A stretch of DNA of 64,000 nt, from positions 3,658,001 through 3,722,000 of the forward strand of contig NZ_CP173029.1 in NCBI RefSeq assembly GCF_044772865.1. The letters run 5' to 3'. The position numbers and the translations under genes are program-made. This document shows, piece after piece, positions 1 to 8,557 of the stretch. The notes beneath the pieces are model-generated. The model did no database searches and was not told the origin of the DNA. It worked only from the letters and a program-made list of their open reading frames with translations. Origin of the DNA: Algirhabdus cladophorae (GTDB lineage: Bacteria > Pseudomonadota > Alphaproteobacteria > Rhodobacterales > Rhodobacteraceae). Position 1 is the first letter of the stretch; each line of letters opens with the position of its first letter.

Positions 1-51
1 TATTATGGTAAGTTGACATATCCCAAAATTTTAGCAGAAAGTGAGGCGCCC

Positions 52-242
52 ATGGGGGAACGCGTATAGTAATTTTATGTCTCGAGCTGGGATTTATCTG
101 GCTCGTTTATACAGTCTTTGGGTTGGTCAACGCCCAAGACATGCCGATCTGGATGACATCGGTTTTGATCATCCTTGTTGACCGAACTGTCACCTTCATC
201 TCTTCGTTTGCCAGTCATCGGTCCAAGCGACAGAACGAATAG
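52..242 (+). pseudogene. possible small two-helix membrane protein ORF, start out of frame
   Basis: A reading frame open from position 45 to the TAG at 240-242 encodes about 60 residues with two hydrophobic stretches (around ILCLELGFIWLVYTVFG and MTSVLIILVDRTVTFISSF) and a basic tail ending SKRQNE, like a small inner-membrane protein. There is no ATG in this frame before position 141. The ATG at 52 is one base out of frame: it is followed by a run of five G and reaches a stop at 67. Six G would join that ATG to the long frame. So this is a frameshifted gene, a sequencing slip in the G run, a gene with an unusual start, or chance. I do not recognise the product. Confidence 0.3.
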
Positions 243-298
243 ACTTGGCATTGTGCCATGCGCTTTGTATCTGGATTGGGATCAAGGAAGGCTTCGGT

Positions 299-1402
299 AT
301 GAGCATCAATACATTTGGACATTTGTTTCGTGTCACAACATGGGGTGAAAGCCATGGACCCGCTTTGGGGGCGACGGTTGACGGCTGTCCACCAAATGTC
401 GCGCTGACGCCTGAGATGCTGCAACACTGGCTTGATAAGCGTAAGCCGGGCCAGAACAAAAATACCACGCAGCGACGTGAGCCGGATGCAGTGGAAATCC
501 TATCTGGGATGTTTGAGGGTAAGACCACGGGCACGCCCCTGCAATTGATGATCCGCAACACGGATCAACGTTCCAAAGATTACGGAGATATCGTCGAAAA
601 ATTCCGACCGGGTCATGCGGATATCACTTATTGGCAAAAGTACGGGATCCGCGATTATCGGGGCGGTGGCAGATCCTCTGCTCGTGAAACCGCAGCACGC
701 GTGGCCGCAGGTGGTGTGGCCCGTGAGGCGATCAAAACGCTGGCGCCGAATATCCAGCTGACTGGATATATGGTTCAAATGGGTGACAAGACGATCGACC
801 GTGCGCGGTTTGATTGGGATCAGATCGGACAAAACGACTTCTGGTGCCCTGATCCAGTAATGGCTGCCGAATGGGAAGAATACCTGACTTGGCTGCGGAC
901 CAAAGATCACAATTCGGTTGGTGCAGTGATTGAGGTCGTGGCCCGTAACGTGCCCGCGGGGCTGGGTGCGCCGATTTACGGAAAGTTGGATACGGATCTT
1001 GCCGCAGCCATGATGTCTATTAATGCGGTTAAGGGTGTTGAGATTGGCGATGGCATGGCTGCTGCGGCCCTCACCGGGCGTGAGAATGCAGATGAAATTT
1101 CAATGGGACCAAACGGCCCTGAATATTCTAGCAATCATGCCGGTGGTATTCTGGGTGGTATCAGCACAGGGCAAGACATTGTCGTCCGCTTTGCCGTGAA
1201 ACCCACCAGTTCGATCCTAAGCACGCGCCAAACGATCACCAAGGCTGGTGAACCGACTGAGATCATCACCAAAGGCCGGCACGACCCATGCGTTGGGATC
1301 CGCGCCGTACCTGTAGGCGAGGCGATGATGGCCTGTGTTATCCTTGACCACATGCTGCTGCATCGTGGCCAAGTGGGTGAGAACCAAGGCCAGATCGGTT
1401 AA
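299..1402 (+). CDS. aroC: chorismate synthase
   Basis: Catalyses the last step of the shikimate pathway, anti-1,4-elimination of phosphate from EPSP to give chorismate, using reduced FMN. The 367-residue product has the family N-terminus (MSINTFGHLFRVTTWGESHG), the GxGRSSARETAARVAAG block near residues 120-135 and a conserved RHDPCVGIRAVPV segment near the C-terminus. The ATG at 299 is chosen over a TTG at 245 because the family begins at MSxNTFG and a purine-rich AAGGAAGG lies about 9-16 bases upstream. Its 3' end overlaps the convergent thioredoxin-like gene by four bases, so no terminator separates them. Confidence 0.97.
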   Translation: MSINTFGHLFRVTTWGESHGPALGATVDGCPPNVALTPEMLQHWLDKRKPGQNKNTTQRREPDAVEILSGMFEGKTTGTPLQLMIRNTDQRSKDYGDIVEKFRPGHADITYWQKYGIRDYRGGGRSSARETAARVAAGGVAREAIKTLAPNIQLTGYMVQMGDKTIDRARFDWDQIGQNDFWCPDPVMAAEWEEYLTWLRTKDHNSVGAVIEVVARNVPAGLGAPIYGKLDTDLAAAMMSINAVKGVEIGDGMAAAALTGRENADEISMGPNGPEYSSNHAGGILGGISTGQDIVVRFAVKPTSSILSTRQTITKAGEPTEIITKGRHDPCVGIRAVPVGEAMMACVILDHMLLHRGQVGENQGQIG

Positions 1403-1794
1403 AGCGCGCGGTCCAGCAAAGCTTTGATGTTGCTTTCGCGCGTGTCGGCCACGATGCGCCCAAGTTCCTGATCGCCGCGCAACAATACCAGTGTTGATCT
1501 GCGCGGTATCTTGAGTTCTTGGGCAAGGTCGCCACGTCCAAATTGATCCCAATCGATATCGATGAACGTGATGTTTTCCTCATAGGCGCTGTTGGCTTCT
1601 TTGAGTTTGGTCAACGTGCGACCCTGGGCGCGGCAGGTCGAACACCAGGTTGCGGTGTAGTCGATTAAGACGGTTTCGCCCGCTGCCAGTTTCTCTTTTA
1701 CCAGACCGGGGGTGTAGGCCATTGCTTTGGCCCATGTAACCGATGGCAGTGTCACAGTTGCGCCTGTCAACAGCATAAAGTCACGACGGTTCAT
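1399..1794 (-). CDS. exported thioredoxin-like protein (CSTC active site)
   Basis: A 131-residue thioredoxin-fold protein. It starts MNRRDFMLLTG, a twin-arginine-like N-terminus followed by a hydrophobic stretch, so it is probably sent to the periplasm. The redox motif is WCSTC near residue 51, preceded by the usual beta strand (VLIDYTATW), and a cis-proline-type segment (IPRRSTLVLL) follows. It lies 15 bases downstream of ccdA on the same strand. CcdA passes electrons across the membrane to periplasmic thioredoxins, so this protein is probably the CcdA partner in keeping cytochrome c or other periplasmic thiols reduced. The substrate is not visible from sequence. Confidence 0.85.
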   Translation of the reverse strand: MNRRDFMLLTGATVTLPSVTWAKAMAYTPGLVKEKLAAGETVLIDYTATWCSTCRAQGRTLTKLKEANSAYEENITFIDIDWDQFGRGDLAQELKIPRRSTLVLLRGDQELGRIVADTRESNIKALLDRAL

Positions 1795-1809
1795 TCTAGG
1801 ATCCTTTCG

Positions 1810-2523
1810 TTAAAGTGCGACCGACAGGTCTTGCAACCAGATCGGCATATTGTCCAAGGCCCATGCCTCGATGATGTAGTGAAGTTTGAAGAGCAGGGCG
1901 ACGCCTACAGTGATAAACACGACGCCCATGATAGGACGCGATGCAGTGGCAATTCTGCGCATCAGGGCTTGGCGCTTTTGTAGGGCAGATCGGGCGCCAT
2001 ACCCCAAAGCCAGCACAATCGTTGAAACGCCCAGTGCAAAGAAAACCATGATCGCGAAGGCGCGCATCAGGCTTTCCCCTTGGCTGGCCAGAGAGATGGC
2101 ACCGCCCAAGGTTGGGCCGACGCAGGGGCTCCATACTGCGCCTAGCAGGAGGCCACCAAGAAACTGTCCTGTGACGCCTGACCGGTCCATTGTGTCCATG
2201 CTCGCGTCTGCGCTGCTGGCAAAACCAGCGGTGGCTGTGGCGAACCCGGCAGAAAACCTTGGGACGAGCAATATTACACCAAAGCCGATCATTAAGACGG
2301 CGCCTGCCTGCGCGATTGATTGTTCATCAATGCCCAAGGCATAGCCAAACGCAGCCACTGTGAACCCAAAGGTCACGAAGGCCGCGGACATCCCCACAGC
2401 CAAGGCCGCAGGGCCCCAATTGGAGGTTTGCAAGGCCGTTGCCAGAACGATCGGCAGCACCGGCAAAACGCAGGGGTTGATTAGGGTCAGAAGGCCAGCG
2501 CCATATGCCAGAACAAATTCCAT
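1810..2523 (-). CDS. ccdA: CcdA/DsbD-type transmembrane thiol reductant transporter
   Basis: A 237-residue polytopic membrane protein of the CcdA family, which carries electrons from cytoplasmic thioredoxin to periplasmic thiol-disulfide proteins during cytochrome c maturation. The two signature cysteines are present: NPCVLPVLP near residue 18 in the first helix and SPCVGPTLGG near residue 133. About six hydrophobic segments fit the family. It is the first gene of a two-gene unit with the exported thioredoxin-like protein. No cytochrome c maturation genes lie next to it, so a more general periplasmic reductant role is also possible. Confidence 0.9.
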   Translation of the reverse strand: MEFVLAYGAGLLTLINPCVLPVLPIVLATALQTSNWGPAALAVGMSAAFVTFGFTVAAFGYALGIDEQSIAQAGAVLMIGFGVILLVPRFSAGFATATAGFASSADASMDTMDRSGVTGQFLGGLLLGAVWSPCVGPTLGGAISLASQGESLMRAFAIMVFFALGVSTIVLALGYGARSALQKRQALMRRIATASRPIMGVVFITVGVALLFKLHYIIEAWALDNMPIWLQDLSVAL

Positions 2524-2592
2524 GCTGACTTAGTGGCGCAAGCGGCCTGTGGCTGTCACCAAGAAAGCTTGTAATAATCGCTCAAATGATCG

Positions 2593-3465
2593 TCAGGATG
2601 TTTTGATCTGCCGCGCGGTTTGAACCACGTAAATCGACACCGCAACGATAAAAACGCCTATCACATCCCACGGACCCAAGGGCTCTGACAGTAGCACAGC
2701 TGCGATGGCAACACCAAAAACCGGGTTCAGGAAATGGAAGGTTGCGGCCCTAACGGCACCGATCCGTTCGATCAGCTTAAACCAAATCCAAGTGGCTGCC
2801 AGGCCCGGCACCAGAGTTGTGTAGATAAACGCCAAGACCAAGGATGGCGTCAAATTAACCGCTGGCGTTTCGAACAGCATGGCTGGTACAGCCAAGATTG
2901 CACCCCCAACGATCATTTGCAGGCCCACAATCGTCATGATGTTGCCGCCGGAGGCTGCCCCACGCGCCAGCAACGTGGCCACTGCCAACGACACCACAGC
3001 GATACAGCATAAACCCACGGCCAGCATGTCCACACCGCCGCTGAGGCGCAGGCCCATGATCAGGCAGACACCTGCGATCCCTGTGACAATCCCCCAGATG
3101 CCGCGTGCACTTGTGGTTTCGCCCAAAAACAACAGGCCAGCGACCGCAACAACCAAGGGCAGAGTTGAGGCGATGATTGAAGCGAGAGAGGCCTCTATGG
3201 TTTGCATGGCGACGAAATTTAGCCCGAGATAGAGCGCGTTTTGGCAAAGGCCAAAAAGGATCGTCGCGAACCATTGTGACCGCGACAAACGAAAGGACTG
3301 TCCCAAAATGTAGGCAAGGATCAGGCCCAAGGCACCCGATACAAAAAACCGTGCCGTCAGCGACATTAATGGTGGTGCGTCTTGGACGATGATACGCGCA
3401 GATGTGAAAGCAGAAGACCACATCAACGCAAACAGAAGACCGTAGATTAAGGCGCGAAGGTCCAT
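2593..3465 (-). CDS. EamA/DMT-family permease
   Basis: A 290-residue protein with about ten hydrophobic segments in two homologous halves, the drug/metabolite transporter (EamA) architecture. Recognisable pieces are the first-helix MWSSAFTSARI, the helix-3/4 region with SLTARFF, LPLVVAVAGLLFLGE at the end of the first half, and the mirror segment HFLNPVFGVAIAAVLLSEPLG in the second half. These proteins usually export amino acids or other small metabolites from the cytoplasm; the substrate cannot be read here. It lies downstream of the HU gene, separated from it by a strong terminator hairpin, so it probably has its own promoter. Confidence 0.85.
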   Translation of the reverse strand: MDLRALIYGLLFALMWSSAFTSARIIVQDAPPLMSLTARFFVSGALGLILAYILGQSFRLSRSQWFATILFGLCQNALYLGLNFVAMQTIEASLASIIASTLPLVVAVAGLLFLGETTSARGIWGIVTGIAGVCLIMGLRLSGGVDMLAVGLCCIAVVSLAVATLLARGAASGGNIMTIVGLQMIVGGAILAVPAMLFETPAVNLTPSLVLAFIYTTLVPGLAATWIWFKLIERIGAVRAATFHFLNPVFGVAIAAVLLSEPLGPWDVIGVFIVAVSIYVVQTARQIKTS

Positions 3466-3478
3466 TGGGTTATCTCAC

Positions 3479-3508
3479 AAAAAAGGCCGCCATGTGAGGC
3501 GACCTTTT
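3479..3508 (-). terminator. Rho-independent terminator of the HU gene
   Basis: On the minus strand, 22 bases after the HU stop codon, AAAAGG pairs with CCTTTT and the inner CGCC with GGCG, around a six-base loop with one mismatch. A run of T follows on the minus strand (complement of the A run at 3479-3484). Because A and T runs flank both sides, it could also work on the other strand, but no plus-strand gene ends here. Confidence 0.8.
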
Positions 3509-3529
3509 CATAAATTCGGTGTCGACGCA

Positions 3530-3817
3530 TTAGCCGTTGACGGAATCTTTCAGAGCTTTTGCAATTGTCATTTTGACAACTTTGTCTGCTTCTTTCTTGA
3601 TCTGTTCGCCCGTGGCAGGGTTACGCACCATGCGCTCTGGACGCTCGCGGCAATAGATTTTGCCAACGCCTGGAAGTGTGACTGCACCGCCGCCACCAAC
3701 TTCTTTGGTGATCAGTGCAACAATCGCGTCAAGGGCTGCGCCAGCGCTTTTCTTGTCTGCGCCCATTTCTTCTGCCAAGGCAGCCACAAGTTGGGTTTTT
3801 GTCATTGGTTTTGCCAT
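3530..3817 (-). CDS. hup: HU-type histone-like DNA-binding protein
   Basis: A 95-residue nucleoid protein of the HU/IHF family that binds and bends DNA as a dimer. It shows the helical N-terminal half (MTKTQLVAALAEEMG, then ALDAIVALITKEV), the GAVTLPGVGKI strand and the arm motif RNPATGE, with the proline that intercalates into the minor groove. An N-terminal extension of five residues (MAKPM) precedes the usual start; both ATGs are possible, but GGGAGA lies just upstream of the first. It is monocistronic: about 140 bases of AT-rich upstream DNA on one side and a strong terminator on the other. HU is preferred over IHF from the overall match; the exact paralogue is uncertain. Confidence 0.92.
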   Translation of the reverse strand: MAKPMTKTQLVAALAEEMGADKKSAGAALDAIVALITKEVGGGGAVTLPGVGKIYCRERPERMVRNPATGEQIKKEADKVVKMTIAKALKDSVNG

Positions 3818-3959
3818 TTTTATGGTCTCCCTCTACTGCCCAACATCTGGGCCTCAGTTTTCATTTGGTAGCTGAATATAGGTGACATACACAACCAATA
3901 GTCCAGTGAATAATCGATAAAATACCAATTTTTACCGCTTTTGGCGCAATATTTCGCAA

Positions 3960-5441
3960 TTACAGAAAGGCTGTCTCGTCAAAACTGCGCAATTTGCGGG
4001 AATGGATCCGTTCCAGCGGCATCTCGCGCAAGTGCTCCATCGCGCGAATTCCGATCATCAAATGACGTTTGACTTGGGTATGATAGAACTCGCTTGCCAT
4101 ACCGGGTAGCTTTAATTCCCCGTGCAGCGGCTTGTCTGATACGCACAAGAGCGTGCCATAAGGGACGCGGAACCGGTATCCGTTAGCGGCAATGGTGGCA
4201 CTTTCCATGTCCAAAGCGATGGCCCGCGATTGGCTTAATCGTTGCACAGGACCGGACTGGTCGCGTAGTTCCCAATTGCGGTTATCAATCGTTGCAACCG
4301 TGCCAGTGCGCATAACGCGTTTCAGCTCAAAACCCTGTAGTTCGGTGACGTCTTCCACGGCCTGCTCGAGCGCGATTTGAATTTCGGCCAATGCAGGGAT
4401 TGGCACCCAAACGGGTAGATCGTCGTCCAGCACATGATCCTCGCGTAGATAGGCGTGGGCCAGAACGAAATCGCCCAAGGACTGGCTGTTTCGCAGTCCG
4501 GCGCAGTGCCCGACCATTAGCCAAGCATGGGGTCGCAGCACTGCGATATGATCCGTTGCCGTTTTTGCGTTCGACGGGCCTACACCGATGTTGACCAAAG
4601 TGATCCCGCCTTGGCCTTTGCGTTTGAGATGGTATGTCGGCATCTGCGGAAGTTTATCCGGTGGCGACATTGGGGTTTTGGCATCAGTGATCTCGTCATT
4701 TCCGGGCCCGACAAAGCTGGTATAGCCGCTGTCCGGATCGGCCAACACTTGCCGCGCATAGGCTTCGAATTCTTCCACATAGAATTGGTAGTTGGTGAAC
4801 AGAATGTGGTTTTGGAAATGATCTGCCTGTGTCGCCGTGTAATGGCTGAGACGCGCCAAGGAATAGTCGACCCGCTGCGCCGTGAATGGTGCAAGTGGTT
4901 CGACGCCATCACTGCGTTTGGGTTCAACACCGTTGACGATGTCATCATTGGTGGTCGACAGGTCAGGTACGTCAAAGACGTCGCGAAGAGTGAAATCCAA
5001 CGCGCCGTCTTGGGGGATTTGCAAACCCTGCGACATTGCCACGGCGAAATGGACGGGAATTGGGGTTTCCGATGGCCTGATCTCGATTGAGACTTTGTGG
5101 TTTTCCAGCAAGAGCCTGATCTGTTGGGTCAGATATCCCGCAAAAAGATCTGGCCGCGTGACCGTTGTGGCATAGGTGCCGGGCCCCGCCACGTGGCCAA
5201 AACTGAGCCGACTGTCGATGCTGGCAAAGCTGTTTGTGGTGATGCGGATCTCGGGATAGTAGGCGCGGTAACGCTCGCTCGTCTTTTGAGACGTCACCAT
5301 TTCAACGAACTTCGCTTCGAGAAAACCAACAGCATCTGTGTACAGCTCTTGCAGGCGCGCAACCGCATCCTCGGCCGTGTCGTAGAACCGGACTTCGGTG
5401 TCGTGGGGCTCGCTGACTGGCAGGTTCGGGTTCATTCTCAT
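3960..5441 (-). CDS. amn: AMP nucleosidase
   Basis: Hydrolyses AMP to adenine and ribose 5-phosphate in the cytoplasm. The 493-residue length is right for bacterial Amn, which joins an N-terminal regulatory domain to a C-terminal nucleoside-phosphorylase-like catalytic domain. The catalytic part shows NIGVGPSNAKT, MVGHCAGLR, the DDDLPVWVPIPAL segment and the nucleotide-binding MESATIAANGYRF followed by VSDKPLHGELK. Its ATG overlaps the adenine deaminase stop by four bases (ATGA), so the two are translated from one message: Amn frees adenine and the upstream gene product deaminates it to hypoxanthine. Confidence 0.93.
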   Translation of the reverse strand: MRMNPNLPVSEPHDTEVRFYDTAEDAVARLQELYTDAVGFLEAKFVEMVTSQKTSERYRAYYPEIRITTNSFASIDSRLSFGHVAGPGTYATTVTRPDLFAGYLTQQIRLLLENHKVSIEIRPSETPIPVHFAVAMSQGLQIPQDGALDFTLRDVFDVPDLSTTNDDIVNGVEPKRSDGVEPLAPFTAQRVDYSLARLSHYTATQADHFQNHILFTNYQFYVEEFEAYARQVLADPDSGYTSFVGPGNDEITDAKTPMSPPDKLPQMPTYHLKRKGQGGITLVNIGVGPSNAKTATDHIAVLRPHAWLMVGHCAGLRNSQSLGDFVLAHAYLREDHVLDDDLPVWVPIPALAEIQIALEQAVEDVTELQGFELKRVMRTGTVATIDNRNWELRDQSGPVQRLSQSRAIALDMESATIAANGYRFRVPYGTLLCVSDKPLHGELKLPGMASEFYHTQVKRHLMIGIRAMEHLREMPLERIHSRKLRSFDETAFL

Positions 5442-7255
5442 TCGGTGTCCTCAAATAGCGGGATAAAATCAAAACTGCGTACATCAACCAGACCCAGATC
5501 AGAGATCCGTAACTCCGGAATAACAACGAGGGCTAGAAGGCTGTGTTGCATGTAGGCGTTGTTCATGGTGCATCCGCAGGCTTTCATGGCGTTCACCAGT
5601 TTGTCGGCTTTGGCGGCGACTACCTTGGCGGGCGCATCAGACATCAGACCGGCGATGGGCAGTTCAACAAGGGCCAGTTCAGCCTGATCTTGAAAAACGG
5701 TAATCCCGCCACCAACCTCGGCCAATCTATTGGCGGCCATCGCCATATTTTTGCGGTCAGTCCCAACCACGATCATATGGTGGCTGTCATGGGCCACGGT
5801 CGACGCGATGGCCATTTCACCGCTGTAATCAAACCCAGTGACAAATGCGTTGACAACAGTTCCTGTGCCTTTGTGCCGCTCGACCAAAGCGATCTGACAG
5901 ACATTGTCTTGGCTGCCAATCAGACCCTGTTTCACCTTAAGAGTGGATTTAACAGCTTTCGTCGGCGCCTGATTTTCGATCACGCCGATCACATTTGCAA
6001 CAACGGTATCTGCACCTTCGGGCGCTTGGATTTCGAAGTCGGTTTCCGTCAGTGTTTTGCCCATGTGGACTGTGTCACGTGCGGCACTTGGCCATTCTAA
6101 ATGGGGACAGTCACACAGAACATCGCCGTTGCTGGCCACTAGGTCGCCGCGGGCGTAGACCTGCCCAATTGGGAGTGTCGTCAGATCGGATGTGACGATC
6201 AGGTCAGCCCGCCGCCCCGGTGTGATCGACCCCAACTCTCGTTCCAACCCAAAATGTGTAGCGGTATTTATTGTGGCCATTTGCAAGGCGACCAATGGAT
6301 CGCAACCGCACTCGATTGCGTGACGGACGGCACGGTTCATATGCCCGTCATTCACCAGCGTTCCGGAATGACAGTCATCGGTGCAAAGGATAAAGTTACG
6401 AGGGTCCAGTCCGCCTTCTGTTACTGCCTTGATCTGGCTTTCAACATCATACCATGCACTGCCAAGACGCATCATGGATCGCATACCTTGCCGAACCCGA
6501 GCCACAGCGTCTTCTACGCAAGTGCCTTCGTGATCATCCGCTGGTCCGCCAGCAGCATAGGCATGAAACGCAGGACCTAAATCAGGTGAAGCGTAGTGGC
6601 CGCCCACAGTTTTGCCCGCACGTTGGGTTGCGGCGATTTCTGCCAGCATTTTTGGATCCGCATTTGCGACCCCGGGAAAATTCATCATTTCACCCAGCCC
6701 AATAATTCCGGGCCACGTCATCGCCTCGGCAACATCTGTTGGCGAAATTTCATGCCCCGTGGTTTCCAACCCCGGCGCTGAGGGTGCGCAGGAGGGCATT
6801 TGGGTAAAAATATTGATCGCCTGAAGCATCGCCTCGTCATGCATCATACGAACGCCGTCCAATCCCAGCACGTTTGCGATTTCGTGGGGGTCGGTGAACA
6901 TTGAGGTCGTGCCATGAGGAATGACCGCGCGCGCAAATTCAGCAGGGGTCAGCATGCCACTTTCGATATGCATATGGCCGTCGCATAGACCGGGGATCAA
7001 GAACTGCCCTTTGATATTGATCACTTCCGTTTGGTCATCAATGCAATGGGCCGCCGACGGGCCCACATAGGCGAACCGTCCCGATTTGACGGCCACCTCC
7101 CAACCATCCAGCACTTCGCGGGTGTGAACGCTAACGACTTTGGCGTTGCGAAACACTTTGTCGGCAGCGGCTCGACCGGCAGCGACGGCGATCAAGTCGG
7201 TAGCCACATCGGGCCATGTCGGGAAAGGGGTCTGTGTCATGTCCAAAGTTGACAC
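5438..7255 (-). CDS. ade: adenine deaminase
   Basis: Converts adenine to hypoxanthine and ammonia. The 605-residue product is a metal-dependent amidohydrolase of the Ade family: the metal-binding CDGHMHIESGMLTP lies near residues 90-105, a catalytic-domain CTDDCHSGTLV follows, and GRRADLIV and the C-terminal Ade domain with CGCTMNNAYMQHS complete it. It is the first gene of a two-gene unit with amn, overlapping by four bases. Another in-frame ATG lies five codons in; the longer start is kept. The promoter must lie in the 53 bases between this gene and the divergent glyoxalase-like gene. Confidence 0.93.
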   Translation of the reverse strand: MSTLDMTQTPFPTWPDVATDLIAVAAGRAAADKVFRNAKVVSVHTREVLDGWEVAVKSGRFAYVGPSAAHCIDDQTEVINIKGQFLIPGLCDGHMHIESGMLTPAEFARAVIPHGTTSMFTDPHEIANVLGLDGVRMMHDEAMLQAINIFTQMPSCAPSAPGLETTGHEISPTDVAEAMTWPGIIGLGEMMNFPGVANADPKMLAEIAATQRAGKTVGGHYASPDLGPAFHAYAAGGPADDHEGTCVEDAVARVRQGMRSMMRLGSAWYDVESQIKAVTEGGLDPRNFILCTDDCHSGTLVNDGHMNRAVRHAIECGCDPLVALQMATINTATHFGLERELGSITPGRRADLIVTSDLTTLPIGQVYARGDLVASNGDVLCDCPHLEWPSAARDTVHMGKTLTETDFEIQAPEGADTVVANVIGVIENQAPTKAVKSTLKVKQGLIGSQDNVCQIALVERHKGTGTVVNAFVTGFDYSGEMAIASTVAHDSHHMIVVGTDRKNMAMAANRLAEVGGGITVFQDQAELALVELPIAGLMSDAPAKVVAAKADKLVNAMKACGCTMNNAYMQHSLLALVVIPELRISDLGLVDVRSFDFIPLFEDTE

Positions 7256-7308
7256 GACTTTTGCGCAGGTTCAAGCTGTCTAGAGGGATTTTATAGCGGG
7301 ATCAAAAG

Positions 7309-7755
7309 ATGGACTTTGAAACGGTGTCGGCCGAGGATTTTGGTGCCTCGCTCACAGGGATTGGTTTGAATTTGCTTGTGCGTGATATTGCGACGACTTT
7401 GGCCTTTCTAGACACTATTTTTCAGGTGAAGGCCCACCGTATCAGTGCCGATTTCGCAATCGTCACGCACGAGGGAATGGTTTTGCAGTTACATGCCGAT
7501 GGGACCTACCACAGCAACCCTTTGCTGGGTTTGGTGCCGGAAAATCCGCCCCGTGGCGGGGGCGTCGAAATTCGTTTGTTCAATGTGGATCCGGATGTCG
7601 CCGCGACCAAAGCGCATGCAAATGGTCATCCAGTTTTGCAAGAAGCAACGGACAAGCCGCATGGATTGCGTGAATGCTATGTCCTTGATCCTGACGGGTA
7701 TGCTTGGGTTCCTAGCCGCACGTTAACCCCATCCGAAAGGTCGCAAATAAGCTAG
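7309..7755 (+). CDS. glyoxalase/bleomycin-resistance-fold (VOC) protein
   Basis: A 148-residue protein of the vicinal-oxygen-chelate superfamily. It has the family's opening strand (IGLNLLVRDI), a TTLAFLDTIF helix, and the closing strand YVLDPDGYAWV near the C-terminus, a typical end of VOC modules. Possible metal ligands include a His early in the second half and the final acidic residues, but the set is not certain. It starts 53 bases from the divergent ade gene and precedes a catabolic run on the same strand after a 49-base gap. The reaction is unknown; an isomerase, dioxygenase or lyase role is equally possible. Confidence 0.7.
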   Translation: MDFETVSAEDFGASLTGIGLNLLVRDIATTLAFLDTIFQVKAHRISADFAIVTHEGMVLQLHADGTYHSNPLLGLVPENPPRGGGVEIRLFNVDPDVAATKAHANGHPVLQEATDKPHGLRECYVLDPDGYAWVPSRTLTPSERSQIS

Positions 7756-7804
7756 CATTGTCGGTGTTAATCGGCTCGTTATCACTCCATCACAGGAGAG
7801 GCGC

Positions 7805-8551
7805 ATGAACAGTTTTGTAAACATGGATCACTGGCAGGAACGGGTCGATCTTGCGGCAGCATTTCGTTGGACCGTTCGCTGGAATATGCATGAAGCGGTA
7901 GCGAACCATTTCAGTCTGGCTATCAACGATGACGGCACCAAGTTTTTGATGAACCCTAATCAGATGCATTTTAGCCGTATCAAAGCCAGCGATTTGATCG
8001 TTGTTGATGCCAATGACCCCGCAAGTATGGAGGGATCTGATGCACCTGATCCCACTGCTTGGGGCTTGCACGGTGGAATGCACCGGCATTGTGCCCATGC
8101 GCGCTGTGCCATGCACGTGCATTCACCCTATGCAACGGCACTGGCAGCGCTGGCTGATAGTCGTCTGTTGCCCGTCGATCAAAACGCCTGCACATTTTTC
8201 AACCGTCATGTGGTGGACAACAATTATGGTGGCCTCGCGTTTGAAGAAGAGGGGGCGCGTTGTGCGCAATTGATGCAGGACCCAAAGACCAAAGTTATGG
8301 TGATGGGCAATCATGGCATCATGATCATCGGGGATACCGTGGCCGATACCTTTAACCGCCTTTACTATTTTGAACGCGCCTGCATGACCTATATCTTGGC
8401 CCTTCAGACGGGACAGCCACTGCGCGTGATACCTGATGACATCGCAGAAAAGACGGCGCAAGAACTGGAAGTCTATCCCGAACAAGACACGCGTCACCTG
8501 ACCGAGTTGAAGGCGATTTTGGATGAGGAAGGCTCTAACTATGCCCAATAA
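7805..8551 (+). CDS. class II aldolase/adducin-family protein
   Basis: A 248-residue protein with the class II aldolase/adducin fold. The zinc-binding HVHSPYATAL (His104 and His106) and the later GNHGIMIIG are clear. In fuculose-phosphate-type aldolases the segment before the first histidines reads SSEW..H, with Glu as the catalytic acid; here it reads TAWGLHGGMHRH near residue 84, so Ala sits where Glu is expected. An aldolase reaction is therefore doubtful and a decarboxylase or other lyase role is possible. A GGAGAGG ribosome binding site sits just upstream. It is the first gene of a tight unit with an acyl-CoA dehydrogenase, acyl-CoA synthetase and hydratase. Confidence 0.8.
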   Translation: MNSFVNMDHWQERVDLAAAFRWTVRWNMHEAVANHFSLAINDDGTKFLMNPNQMHFSRIKASDLIVVDANDPASMEGSDAPDPTAWGLHGGMHRHCAHARCAMHVHSPYATALAALADSRLLPVDQNACTFFNRHVVDNNYGGLAFEEEGARCAQLMQDPKTKVMVMGNHGIMIIGDTVADTFNRLYYFERACMTYILALQTGQPLRVIPDDIAEKTAQELEVYPEQDTRHLTELKAILDEEGSNYAQ

Positions 8552-8557
8552 GGATCC

